From Prevotella merdae (GTDB lineage Bacteria; Bacteroidota; Bacteroidia; Bacteroidales; Bacteroidaceae), in assembly GCF_900290275.1 (NCBI RefSeq), contig NZ_LT985323.1:155641-219640 (forward strand): a stretch of 64,000 nt of DNA, given 5' to 3'. Position 1 is the first letter of the stretch. Each line of letters starts with the position of its first letter. The notes under the pieces were generated by a model that worked only from the letters and a program-made list of their open reading frames with translations, did no database searches and had not been told where the DNA came from. The position numbers were made by a program, and so were the translations under genes. Shown here piece by piece: positions 1 to 9,293 of this stretch.

Positions 1-527
1 GTTTCGACCGCGGACATATATGCCCAAGTGCCGACCGTACATTTTCGAAGGAAGCCAACGACCAAACCTTCTATATGTCGAATATGCAGCCACAGTATCA
101 TGCCTTCAACGGCTTCGACAGCAAAAACAACAAGAATAAGGGATTATGGCTACGTATGGAGCAACAGCTTCAGACATGGGCCAGCAACCTTGGTCCTAAA
201 GACACCATCTTTGTATGCAAAGGCGGTACCATCGACGACGAGAAGAACATCATTAAACGTATTGACGGCAAGCTGATTGTGCCAAAATACTTCTTTACGG
301 CTATTCTAAGAAAGTACTACATCAACGGCAAGCACGAATATATTGCCTTAGGATACTGGTGCGACCAGACCAACTCCTACCGCACAAACGAAACCATAAA
401 GCAGCATTGCATGTCCATAGAAAAGCTTGAACAGCTTACGGGCATCGACTTCTTCTGCAACCTGCCTGACGATATTGAGGCTAATGTAGAGAAGAACTAT
501 AATGAAAGCAGCTGGAAATGGCTATAA
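1..527 (+). CDS. DNA/RNA non-specific endonuclease (NUC1 family), 5' end outside window
   Basis: The reading frame is open from base 3 and gives FDRGHICPSADRT just before the first in-frame ATG at 75, so the gene starts upstream of the window. DRGH is the catalytic motif of the beta-beta-alpha-Me (Serratia/NUC1) nucleases, in which the His is the general base and a downstream Asn binds Mg; the later MSNMQPQYHAFN stretch supplies the expected metal-ligand region. Such enzymes are usually exported or periplasmic and degrade DNA and RNA without sequence preference. The signal peptide, if any, is not visible. It converges on the fimbrial operon, with a hairpin between them. Confidence 0.9.
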   Translation, partial: FDRGHICPSADRTFSKEANDQTFYMSNMQPQYHAFNGFDSKNNKNKGLWLRMEQQLQTWASNLGPKDTIFVCKGGTIDDEKNIIKRIDGKLIVPKYFFTAILRKYYINGKHEYIALGYWCDQTNSYRTNETIKQHCMSIEKLEQLTGIDFFCNLPDDIEANVEKNYNESSWKWL

Positions 528-636
528 CAACAAATTTTGCGTATTGCCTCAAGTCGCATCATGGGAGTAAGGGGATTTTGTCTCTTGCGACTACACCATA
601 AGGATTCTTTACGAAAACGAGTCGTTTTAGAGAGGT

Positions 637-677
637 ATCCGCAACCCGAAATATCAAAAATATTACAGGTTGCGGAT
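637..677. terminator. Hairpin between convergent nuclease and fimbrillin genes
   Basis: Ten-base perfect inverted arms, ATCCGCAACC at 637-646 and GGTTGCGGAT at 668-677, are followed by TTTT on the plus strand. The position between two convergent genes suits a bidirectional terminator. Confidence 0.65.
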
Positions 678-695
678 TTTAGGTTTATCTAACCT

Positions 696-2804
696 TTATT
701 TCGTTCCTGGCATCTTGCGCATGGCACGATGCTTCAGATTGGCGGTTCTTGCTCTCAGCTTCGTTCCTACACCTTCGGTATACTGATAAGCGTTTTCGTT
801 GTCGTGGGCAACATCCGACGCCGTGGAAGTCCAATACTCGCCAGAGAGCGGATAGTCATTATCCTTCATCTTCGTATACTCATTCTTTGAAGGCAGATAC
901 CACACGAGGTTTTCTCGCTTAAGTACCGGACGATAAGCCGTAGTGCCACCTTCTGAACCAATTTTCTCCTTATTGAACTTATTCTTCAATATACACATTC
1001 GGGCGGCATATTCAGCAGGGTCGATGGGCAACTTCTTGTCGGGCTTTCCGCCCCAATCCTCCAGTTGCTTCATTAGTCCGGTCACATCGCTAATACCATT
1101 GAAATTATACAATTCCCAAGTGTTCTTATTTCCGTCGTCAGGATCGTCCGACACATCAAGGTTAGGCACTTTACTAAAGTCGATGGTAAGACTTTTCAAC
1201 TGAGCCCAATATGTGGTATAAGTAATATAATCCTGATATTTATCACCATAATACTTAATCTGAAGCTTCATAATCCATCTTCGTATTGGACCTAATATAC
1301 CATGACCACCAGCATCGCTCATGTCATAGGTGATTTTCATATCATTATCCCACAAGAATCCCCATGGCGACACCTTGTCCTCTAAACGCTCGCACCCCAA
1401 TCCTTCGGTATTCCAGCTTGGGAACAACTGTTCGAGAGTATATACCACAGGAGCCTGTTTGGGATAGTCTTTTGGCTTAAGCTCAAGATCCACCTTTCGG
1501 TTTGCCCTATCTATGTTCTCCTCAAGGAAGGCATACACCGTCACTTCGCCATCGCCTGTGCCCGAAATGCTTGACGTGCCTCGGTCTTCCTCCACCCAGT
1601 ATCCAAGCGAGGTCAAGTCGGTAAGCTCTTTGCAAAGCGTCACCTTTGGCGATTTTGATGTCAGCGTCCATCCCTTCTCCAGATACTTCGACCTTATCTT
1701 GATTGGACAAATCACATAGTGTGCGTCTTGCAGTCCGGGGTCTTCGGTAAATTCCAATTCGTAGTAAGGCGAAATCGAGAGTCGATAGGTCACGGTTTTG
1801 CCCATAGGCCATTCAGCTCCGTTGAGCGACGCGCTGATGGTTCGTTCTTTACCCGAATTCTTGTCTTTATACACCACTTCGAGTTTGCTGTCCTTGCCCA
1901 ATGTCTGTGGCAGCAGCATGAAAGCCGCCTCGCCATTGTATAGTATTGTGCCATTGGGCGTGGTTGTGGTGGTAGTATAGTTTGGAGCTATAGAGTAGTC
2001 GGTGGTTTCCCCGTCGAGCGTCCATTTCGAAGTAGCCATGTCGTAGGTTCCCGACTTGTGCACATTAGTGATTTTCACACTCTGGATAGAGCCATTGGTC
2101 ATCTCTGCTCCCGTCAATATCCTCACGGCTGTACACAGATGTTTGAATTGCAGGTTTACTGGAGCGCACGTCGAGCCCGTGCCTGGATTGGACATATAGC
2201 CTGTGTATGCAGCCATAATGTCGGGCTGCTTTAGAGCATCGTCGGGTACTGTATATTTTATCGTTGTTTTCTTCACGTCAGGTACAGGATAAACAGGCGT
2301 CTCCGTGAAAACGCCATCATCCGCAGGAGCCCATGCAAGGAAGTTCAGCTGTCGGTTGCCGGGCCAGTAGTAGATGTTTGCCGACTGCCACAAGGAGCCT
2401 TTCTTTGTGGCAACATCATCCATATAATATTGTGTGCCGAAGGTGCCGTCGGCGTTCTTTACTTGTGCCACCACCTTGAATTTGTCGTACATGTCCGTAA
2501 GCATACTGGCACGTGTGGCATGTTGCTTATTGTTGGCTTCTATTCCGTCGCTCACTATAGCACGCACACACAAAGTGTCGGTCGTCTCATCCGACCTGAG
2601 CACATAGCTGGTAGAAGTAACGTCCTCGCCATTGCCATTGGCACGTGTGGCATTGTCGTCATCGGAAATACCAAAGCGGATACAGTCAGTCTGGCTTTTG
2701 CCAAAAGAGTCTAATGTTCCATCGCTGCTGCATGAAAAGAGTGACAACGACAGGAGCGCAGCAGCCATGCCAGCTGTCTTGTGTAAGAGTTTTTTTCCTT
2801 TCAT
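696..2804 (-). CDS. Fimbrillin family lipoprotein, large (702 aa)
   Basis: The N-terminus is a lipoprotein signal with hydrophobic core and lipobox ending at Cys25 (LSLFSC). The body has features of Mfa-like fimbrillins, including a YYWPGNRQLNFLAWAP segment and a beta-rich NLQFKHLCTAVRI motif near the start of the second half of the N-domain. The last ~150 residues contain VWYLPSKNEYTKM and WTSTASD, as in C-terminal FISUMP-like domains, which suggests an adhesive or tip subunit rather than a shaft pilin. It is the last gene of the operon that starts at 6244. Role in the fimbria is inferred from family and position. Confidence 0.8.
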   Translation of the reverse strand: MKGKKLLHKTAGMAAALLSLSLFSCSSDGTLDSFGKSQTDCIRFGISDDDNATRANGNGEDVTSTSYVLRSDETTDTLCVRAIVSDGIEANNKQHATRASMLTDMYDKFKVVAQVKNADGTFGTQYYMDDVATKKGSLWQSANIYYWPGNRQLNFLAWAPADDGVFTETPVYPVPDVKKTTIKYTVPDDALKQPDIMAAYTGYMSNPGTGSTCAPVNLQFKHLCTAVRILTGAEMTNGSIQSVKITNVHKSGTYDMATSKWTLDGETTDYSIAPNYTTTTTTPNGTILYNGEAAFMLLPQTLGKDSKLEVVYKDKNSGKERTISASLNGAEWPMGKTVTYRLSISPYYELEFTEDPGLQDAHYVICPIKIRSKYLEKGWTLTSKSPKVTLCKELTDLTSLGYWVEEDRGTSSISGTGDGEVTVYAFLEENIDRANRKVDLELKPKDYPKQAPVVYTLEQLFPSWNTEGLGCERLEDKVSPWGFLWDNDMKITYDMSDAGGHGILGPIRRWIMKLQIKYYGDKYQDYITYTTYWAQLKSLTIDFSKVPNLDVSDDPDDGNKNTWELYNFNGISDVTGLMKQLEDWGGKPDKKLPIDPAEYAARMCILKNKFNKEKIGSEGGTTAYRPVLKRENLVWYLPSKNEYTKMKDNDYPLSGEYWTSTASDVAHDNENAYQYTEGVGTKLRARTANLKHRAMRKMPGTK

Positions 2805-2881
2805 TTTGATTTGGGTTTAAGGGGTTGTGAATTAAATGTGAGGGGGAAGATTATTCCCCCTCAGAAAAGAATTAGTTGTTA

Positions 2882-3844
2882 TTACATTGTTATACCTGTG
2901 TCTGTAAAGCTTCCCCAAGAATTTACAGAAACTTTAAACTCAATAGGACAAAGTTCTTCATCAGGATTGATGTTTTTCTTGTCGAGAGTAGCTGTCAGCT
3001 GATAGCTCTTGTTTGGTTGCAATGCCAAAGATACTGTTGCAGTATGATCATATACATCGGTTACGCCATGATGTACACGTGTCACCTTGAATGAGATTGT
3101 ATAATCTGTTGCAGTAGTTGTAGGAATCATGTACTTATGGTCAGAACGTCCTGTCTTGTCATCAACTTTTCCTGTCATATTTCCGAACTCAAGGTCCTGC
3201 GGATTTGATGTAGTCCAGACAACAGCATCTATTGAAGCAGCAAGTGCTGCTGTACCATTAGCATAAGCATTTGTAATCTTAACGTCAGAAACGTAAACAC
3301 CCGAACCATCATCCATGCCATTTGTAAACTGGAAACGAACACGAGAGAGAAGGTGATTGAACGTCAAATTCACAGCAGCAGGACATGAGCCACCATTATA
3401 CAAGCCAAAATCGTTTGTTGCATAAATAAGGTCTGTTTCACCTGTTTTATTGTCAAAGGTAAGTGAGCCCCACTCACCGTACTCTGTTGGAGCTGTAAAC
3501 GTATAAGCATTGTGCGGAGCAAGAGCCTGGAAACTATATTTATAATCCTTCTCCCAATAAACCAACGGAGTGCCATAAGACCATACGCCACCTGTTTTGG
3601 TCATGTCTCTTGCTACGAATGGTGCACCTTTCTTTGTTCCATCTTTGCTCTCAAATCTACCCCATATTTTAAATTTCATGAGGTTGTCTGCTGTAGCGTC
3701 ATTGGTAGTACGTGTACTATTGTTCACAAAAGTTTTAAACTCGATAGCATTCTTGTTGTTAGCCATCTCTACATTCTCGTCACTGCTACAAGAAGCGAGC
3801 ATCATACTAGCCGCAGCCATACCAATTAAAAATAGATTTTTCAT
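2882..3844 (-). CDS. Fimbrillin family lipoprotein (320 aa)
   Basis: The signal peptide ends at a lipobox Cys19 (MMLASC). The features SLTFDN, PAAVNLTFNHLLSRVRFQF and a C-terminal NPDEELCPIEFKVSVNSWG are typical of Bacteroidales Mfa/FimA-like fimbrillins, which are lipidated in the periplasm, exported and processed by gingipain-type proteases before polymerising by strand exchange. Size matches major or accessory pilin subunits. It lies 58 bases after the DUF5119 gene and 77 before the large fimbrillin, in one minus-strand operon. Confidence 0.85.
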   Translation of the reverse strand: MKNLFLIGMAAASMMLASCSSDENVEMANNKNAIEFKTFVNNSTRTTNDATADNLMKFKIWGRFESKDGTKKGAPFVARDMTKTGGVWSYGTPLVYWEKDYKYSFQALAPHNAYTFTAPTEYGEWGSLTFDNKTGETDLIYATNDFGLYNGGSCPAAVNLTFNHLLSRVRFQFTNGMDDGSGVYVSDVKITNAYANGTAALAASIDAVVWTTSNPQDLEFGNMTGKVDDKTGRSDHKYMIPTTTATDYTISFKVTRVHHGVTDVYDHTATVSLALQPNKSYQLTATLDKKNINPDEELCPIEFKVSVNSWGSFTDTGITM

Positions 3845-3902
3845 AATGATAGGTTTTAAATTGTTAATTATTATTTTTAAAGTAAAAGTTATTTTGTCTC
3901 TA

Positions 3903-4973
3903 TTATTTTAGAGGAATAACGACATCTTCAAACTCGCCCCATCCATCTACTCCGACATCAAATCCAGAGCTGCCTTGCTTTCCGTCCTCGTCCGAAATCT
4001 CTATGCCGCTCACCACAATCACTCCACCTTGCGGTTGGTTGTTGATTTGTTCGGTGACATCGAAGTTAAAGGTCTTGATAATGCCGTTTTTCAGTCGCAC
4101 CTCAAGATTCAAGGCATTGCTGTGCGGGGCACGTGTTGTGGAGTAGAATCCGTTGGGATAATCAGGCACGCCGAACGAGGTTATTATAGCCTGTGCTCCC
4201 CACGACTCCATAGTGCAGTCGTAGAGTAGCGTTGCCGTCTCCTTCGATGTGTAGCCACTATTCAGATAAACCGAGGCTGCCATGCCCGACAAGGCTCCGC
4301 GCGTCAGCTTGACATACTCCAATCCCTTACTAAACTCATAGCGCACAAGATACTTGAACACCAACGGGTGCATGGTCACCTCCATAAGCGGGGGCTCCGA
4401 GGTTCTCTCCGAGGTATAGCTCTTGTTGTAGTTGCCGTAGAGCATGTCGGGCATGTTCACGGTGTTCTCCTTCGCTCCGGTTTGGCTGTTGAACGGATTG
4501 CCCAAATAGGTTGATCGGGTGCGGGTGCGTGTAGTGGCCTTAGCAGAGGCATACGAATACATTTCGTCGAAAACGATATATTCGGTGTCGTTGTTGTAGA
4601 ACAACAGCTGATGCTCTCCAGAGCGCAGACCAACGGTTTCGCCCATAGCCGCCATGTTTATCATGTCGCTCTGTCCCTCCTTAGGGAAGTCGTGCATTCG
4701 CAATCCGGCAGGAATCAGCGGTCGCAGGTCGTCGTATTGCATACCGTAGGTTTCGAGCCATGTGGGAAAGTCAATCCAGTGGGTCGACCCATCCTTTCCT
4801 ACCTCCCATTCCTGCTGATAATTGGCACTCACATGCAACTGAAATCTTGACGCATGGGCGTTGTGGTCGAAGCACAGCTCCTTATGGTCGCATGAAGACA
4901 ACAAAGTCATGGTAGCAACGACGAGCGATGCAGCCCAGGCAGCTACTCTGCCTTTATTCATCACGTTAATCAT
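3903..4973 (-). CDS. DUF5119 domain lipoprotein, fimbrial anchor-like
   Basis: The protein has a lipobox at Cys28 followed by DHKELCFDH, the characteristic start of DUF5119 proteins found in Bacteroidetes fimbrial loci. By gene order these resemble FimB/Mfa2 anchor proteins that hold the fimbria to the outer membrane and set its length. The start codon overlaps the stop of the upstream DUF3575 gene as ATGA, so the two are probably translationally coupled. An alternative start is Met5. Anchor function is inferred from family context. Confidence 0.8.
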   Translation of the reverse strand: MINVMNKGRVAAWAASLVVATMTLLSSCDHKELCFDHNAHASRFQLHVSANYQQEWEVGKDGSTHWIDFPTWLETYGMQYDDLRPLIPAGLRMHDFPKEGQSDMINMAAMGETVGLRSGEHQLLFYNNDTEYIVFDEMYSYASAKATTRTRTRSTYLGNPFNSQTGAKENTVNMPDMLYGNYNKSYTSERTSEPPLMEVTMHPLVFKYLVRYEFSKGLEYVKLTRGALSGMAASVYLNSGYTSKETATLLYDCTMESWGAQAIITSFGVPDYPNGFYSTTRAPHSNALNLEVRLKNGIIKTFNFDVTEQINNQPQGGVIVVSGIEISDEDGKQGSSGFDVGVDGWGEFEDVVIPLK

Positions 4974-6244
4974 TTGTTGCCTCCTTTCTTCACATTATAA
5001 TTGTTATTGCCTAAGAGCCACACCAGCGTCACCTCAATCTTTGTAGGTCCCCACCAGTGTCGGTTGTTGGTGGCCTGCCACACGTAGTGTCCGTCAATTG
5101 GAATGTATTCGTAGTAGCGTCCGCCCATATATCCAGCCACAAGGCTGAAGTCGATGTTCAGTCGCTTGGCTATTGGCATTGAGTAGCCATATTCGGCACC
5201 AAAGGCATAGTTTAGTCGGTTCCACAGCGACCCTTCAGGTTCGCCTGCCATATATCCCTTGCCTCCAAACTCAATGTCGTAGGTCAGGATTTGGGCGTTG
5301 ATTCCGATGTGGTGGCCTTGCAAGGGTTTCTGCTCAGAAGCATGTCCAAACCACTTTCTTGCCGACAGTCCTCCGCCATACACTCTCCAGTAGCGATGCT
5401 TGTTGTTGTTGCTCCACCATGCGTACATCCAGTCGGCTGCTAAAGACAATCGTCTGCCAAGCGACACCTCGACACCGATATTCGGAATAGCAAGCGCGTC
5501 GTAGAGCATATTCGTCTTTAGGGCGAAATAGCAGCTGCTCTTCGCGGCTGGCATAGGCTGAGTTTCCTCGGATGATATTTCTTGGGGTATTGTGTCAACA
5601 GATTGAATGGGTGTTTTTACCTCTTGGAGTATTTCTGTTTGTTTAGTTTCTTTTTGCTTTTGCTTAATGTATACCATCAGTATGCTCGCATTGCGTATTG
5701 AGGGGAAGAACTCTCGCAGCATATAATTCCATGTGCGTCCGAAATTCATGTCCATCAGTCGTTTCTTGCGACTGTCAACAAGAGTACCTTTGGCGTTGTA
5801 GGTGTATTCCGGGGTCTGCCTTATCTGGTAGAGCACATCGTCTTTGTGTGGCATGTCCGATCGTTCGACATATATGGCGAGCTTCTGCCACACGTCTGTC
5901 TTGTCGCACTTGAACACTACGCTGTCTGGCAAGTCTACCCTTTGCCTAATGTAATGCTCAAGGCTTGCGCATCTGTCTGCCACAAGCTGCTTGTTCAGCA
6001 GAGACCTGCCTTCTGGCGAGGCCGAGCCGCAGAACGACACGCCCGTAATTTCCATATTGGGATTGCGCTGAACGTCGGTCAGCAAACCTACAATCTCGGC
6101 GAGATTGGAAGCGTTGTCACCGTAGTCAAGATCTATCTCGCTTGAGCTTACACGGAAACCAACACATATCTCCTTGCGATAGGTCTGACCTGACACACCT
6201 ATACAGCATAAGAATAATATTGCAAGATTAATCAGTAGTTTCAT
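4970..6244 (-). CDS. DUF3575 domain outer-membrane protein, first gene of fimbrial operon
   Basis: A signal peptide (about residues 1-19, ending VSGQ) is followed by an OmpA-like region (GVSFCGSASPEGRSLLNKQLVADR, split here only by description) around residues 60-90. A Gln/Glu/Thr-rich linker near residues 195-230 leads to a beta-barrel-like C-terminus with alternating aromatic strands (MLYDALAIPNIGVEVSLG), the DUF3575 signature. DUF3575 proteins sit at the head of many Bacteroidales fimbrial operons. The OmpA-like part could bind peptidoglycan and the barrel could insert in the outer membrane; this is inference. A G tract lies about 150 bases upstream. Confidence 0.8.
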   Translation of the reverse strand: MKLLINLAILFLCCIGVSGQTYRKEICVGFRVSSSEIDLDYGDNASNLAEIVGLLTDVQRNPNMEITGVSFCGSASPEGRSLLNKQLVADRCASLEHYIRQRVDLPDSVVFKCDKTDVWQKLAIYVERSDMPHKDDVLYQIRQTPEYTYNAKGTLVDSRKKRLMDMNFGRTWNYMLREFFPSIRNASILMVYIKQKQKETKQTEILQEVKTPIQSVDTIPQEISSEETQPMPAAKSSCYFALKTNMLYDALAIPNIGVEVSLGRRLSLAADWMYAWWSNNNKHRYWRVYGGGLSARKWFGHASEQKPLQGHHIGINAQILTYDIEFGGKGYMAGEPEGSLWNRLNYAFGAEYGYSMPIAKRLNIDFSLVAGYMGGRYYEYIPIDGHYVWQATNNRHWWGPTKIEVTLVWLLGNNNYNVKKGGNK

Positions 6245-6370
6245 AAGAGTTATATATTGTATTTTAGGTATTTAATCAGTTTAGTGTAGTCAGTCCTCTT
6301 GCCTCTTTCATTTAAGGGCATAATTATAGCCAATAAAAAAAGTCACAGATTTAGTTGTTTCTTTCTGTTT

Positions 6371-6412
6371 CAAATATACAACAAAATTTCTTCCCCCCCC
6401 CTTAAAAATTAA
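6371..6412 (-). promoter_or_regulatory. Candidate promoter of the fimbrial operon with nine-base G tract in its spacer
   Basis: On the minus strand TATATTTG (complement of 6372-6379) resembles the Bacteroidetes -7 box TAnnTTTG. About 22 bases upstream is TTTAAG, and between them sits a run of nine G (plus-strand C 6393-6401). The -33 match is weak, so the promoter assignment is tentative; the homopolymer itself is certain. Confidence 0.4.
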
Positions 6413-7233
6413 CATATTTTCAAACTCTTAACATTTAGAAACATTAAAAACAAGAAAAAACGGAATATTAAGCCAAAAACAAAAAATACACATTATTATA
6501 AAAGAAATTCAAGTTTCACAAGCGAAAGAAGTTATTGGAAGATAACTCGCTTCGCTCGTGAAGTTCTTGCAAGCAAGCGGCAAAGCCGAGCAAATGGACA
6601 AATGTTCTTGAAACATCGTTGTTTGCAAGGCTTTAACTGTCAAGGCAAATATCCTTATTCGTCTGTCTACTTGTTTACTGATAGCATGTAGAAGACATGC
6701 GAAACTTGAGTAATAAACTGCTTCATGGTACGAAAAAATGTTTTTGTAAAAAAAGTGACATAAGTGACATAAATCTCGTAATAAATTGAATAACAATAAA
6801 TTAGAGGATGGTAGATTCATGGCAGATAGAACCGATTTTCACAGTGCATTTTCAACGGTATTTTTCTGTATATATCTCCCACAGATTCCGCAGAAGCCAC
6901 AGAATTATTGGCGCATGACATCCTGGTCGTATAAGGATTTCACGGATGAAACGCTCGGGCTTCGTCGGCGAATAGCACGGATTTTGAGAAACGCCGACAA
7001 TCATATTTCTAAAGGGGTTGGGTTGAATCCAACCCCTTAGGCTGAATACGGGGTGTGTCGTGAAACGCGACATCCCTCAATCAATAATAATTCACCCTAT
7101 ACCTATTTTGCCGAAATTGTACGCTGAACGATTCGTTCACCGTCACAACGACAATCCCCCACTCTATATTCCTGTGGTATTTGAATTGGATTACGATGGT
7201 GTCGGTTAAACCGACACCATTTGAACATAGTCA
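6413..7233. other. Non-coding stretch with REP-like palindromes and first copy of a dispersed repeat
   Basis: No convincing gene is present. Three short palindromes occur: GTTGGGTTGAATCCAACCCC (7018-7037), TGTCGTGAAACGCGACA (7055-7071) and GGTGTCGGTTAAACCGACACC (7199-7219 region). About 7124-7226 is closely similar to 10937-11045. The latter two features suggest an intergenic repeat family rather than coding sequence. Confidence 0.6.
7124..7226. repeat. Dispersed ~105-115 bp repeat, copy 1
   Basis: It shares with 10937-11045 the blocks CTGAACGATTC, TTCACCGTCACA, TCCCCCACTCTA, ATTGGAT and a closing palindrome around TCGGTT(a/g)AACCGA. By eye identity is about 80 percent. The two copies have the same orientation and flank the three-gene secreted-protein cluster. 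Confidence 0.75.
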
Positions 7234-9207
7234 TTACTTCACAATAACCTTCACTGTACGACCGTCGCTCATCTTGATAATGTTAATACCCATTACTGGA
7301 GCTTTGATGCGCTGACCTGAAGCATTGTATCGAGCCACCTCTACAGCATCGTATTTCGCGTTGTCCACAACGCCTTGTATACCAGTAGTGTTGGAGACGA
7401 TGTTGTAACTCTTGCCAGCGTTTACTACCTGTCCGGTTTGCTGATCAATCACAATAGCGATGACAGCCACCTTTCTACCCGTAGCCTTGAGAGCATTCTT
7501 GAGAGCAGCCTTAGTGGGCATAGCCACATCATAAGAAGTTGTAGTTGTCTCATTGGCAGTCAGCGTGACGGGAGCAGCCAAGTTGGACGCATTGCTATAA
7601 GAGCTACCTATCAGCACGTCCATGAATTCCCAATTGAAGTATTTGGAACCCTTATCACCATCCTTTGCAAAGATTGCGAGATCCTCCTCACCCTGATCAA
7701 TCAGCTGCTGCTTTGTAAAGTTAGTATAATAATTGCTCTGACGCCAAGAAGATTTGTTAGCCGTCAAGTTATCGGCTGTGAGCACGTAAGCTATATCATA
7801 TTTGCCAGAAACGTATGAGTCGATATTGGCATTCACCGTCACGACAGTAGAATCGGCATTCCATACGCCATTAACATCCACACCAATCATCGGCACATCC
7901 TTCACGGCTGCAGCCATGTCATCAAGGATAGACTTGTTTGATCCATAATATGGGTCAATGGCCCTTCCATTGCGGTTTATCACACAGGAGGGAGCACTTG
8001 ACAAGCCAACATTTGCATAGTCAGACGCGAACATCGGGTCGCTGGCATTGAACTTGTGGATGGCGATACCTATGAAGTTGTCGGGATAGTGGGCAGCAGC
8101 CTTCTCCATACCGACAAGACCACGAGGACACCAACCGCAACCAGTACCCGTAAACTCCTCAACAACGACACCGCGATTGAACATTTTGGGAACCACCCTG
8201 AGCGTGCCCTTGGCAGTAGCATTCTGGCTTTGGTTGGCATTGCCATTAACCTTAGTCACCTTTACAGCGACCTCACGGTTCTTAACTTCGGAGCCACATG
8301 GTACAGAGACGGTGATTTCACCGTTTTTACCCACAGCCACGGCATTAGCCATTGCAATATGCTGCTCGTCCAAATCCATGCCATCAACCGTAACCACGCA
8401 GTCGAGGTCGCTGACAGCCTCCTTACTGTTGTTGTAGAAAGAAAGGGTGACGTCAGCGTTGGTGTTGACAACACCCATAGCTTCACTAAAGTCCTTCAGA
8501 GACACATCATAGTTAGCAAAATCGCCCTCAATGAGGAGCTGAACACTCAGATTACCATTTTGACCGCTGAATGGATACCAGCTGACACCATCACCACCCT
8601 GGGATGTAGGGATATTGCAATAAATCCAGAGCTTGTTGTCCAAATCATCGCCCTCTTTCACCGCCGAGATTGGATAGCAGTCAAGAGTATAATAATTACC
8701 AGCCCGCGTGTTGCCTTGCTTGAAATTATATCCTACCAAATATCCTTCACCGTCGGTAATATCAATCGGTTGAGAAAGCATTACCTCGTTCCATCCCACT
8801 TTTGCAGAAGCAACATCCTGACCGAAGAGTTCGTCCCCTATACTGACGTCGGCGAGAGGACCAGAGGCCTTATTGATAAACACTCGTGAGTTGGTCTGCG
8901 ATGCACAGAGACCAAAGCGCATGCCGACAATCTTCTTTCCCACATAGCCAGACATCAAATCCGACGACAGATAGGCACCAATCCTGTTATCGCCAGGAAA
9001 GTCTGGGACACCTATACCATTCTCATTCAAATCATCAGAAGAGTACAGACCCACCCAATGCTGGTTGGAAGCAATCTTGGCTACCTTCCTCGCTTCCGTG
9101 TGCTTGCCAACTGAAGGACCTATTGACACCACACGAGTGTTTATCTGTGCAGATGCACTCAGAACAAGAGCAACAGCTGCAAGAGACAATAATACCTTTT
9201 TCATCAT
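7234..9207 (-). CDS. Omp28-related secreted thioredoxin-like protein with T9SS-type tail (657 aa)
   Basis: A signal peptide (residues 1-20, ending SASA) precedes an N-terminal region with beta-rich character. The middle contains EEFTGTGCGWCPRG with a CxxC pair near residues 356-359, the thioredoxin-like core of Omp28-related proteins. The last ~45 residues (GINIIKMSDGRTVKVIVK at the very end) look like a type A sorting domain for type IX secretion, which would put the protein outside the cell or on its surface. Function of the family is unclear; a disulfide-related role is only suggested by the CxxC. It is third in a minus-strand cluster starting at 10607. Confidence 0.8.
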   Translation of the reverse strand: MMKKVLLSLAAVALVLSASAQINTRVVSIGPSVGKHTEARKVAKIASNQHWVGLYSSDDLNENGIGVPDFPGDNRIGAYLSSDLMSGYVGKKIVGMRFGLCASQTNSRVFINKASGPLADVSIGDELFGQDVASAKVGWNEVMLSQPIDITDGEGYLVGYNFKQGNTRAGNYYTLDCYPISAVKEGDDLDNKLWIYCNIPTSQGGDGVSWYPFSGQNGNLSVQLLIEGDFANYDVSLKDFSEAMGVVNTNADVTLSFYNNSKEAVSDLDCVVTVDGMDLDEQHIAMANAVAVGKNGEITVSVPCGSEVKNREVAVKVTKVNGNANQSQNATAKGTLRVVPKMFNRGVVVEEFTGTGCGWCPRGLVGMEKAAAHYPDNFIGIAIHKFNASDPMFASDYANVGLSSAPSCVINRNGRAIDPYYGSNKSILDDMAAAVKDVPMIGVDVNGVWNADSTVVTVNANIDSYVSGKYDIAYVLTADNLTANKSSWRQSNYYTNFTKQQLIDQGEEDLAIFAKDGDKGSKYFNWEFMDVLIGSSYSNASNLAAPVTLTANETTTTSYDVAMPTKAALKNALKATGRKVAVIAIVIDQQTGQVVNAGKSYNIVSNTTGIQGVVDNAKYDAVEVARYNASGQRIKAPVMGINIIKMSDGRTVKVIVK

Positions 9208-9293
9208 GTTTACTTGTTGTTGATGTTTTTAGCCATCGCCCCATGAAGGAGCTGATGACGATTGATTCTTATTATTTCAACATGCGTCCTGTA

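Noticed and set aside
8056..8889. 277-codon plus-strand frame inside the Omp28-like gene
   Set aside because: It is antisense to a well-supported gene with signal peptide and CxxC motif, and has no recognisable features.
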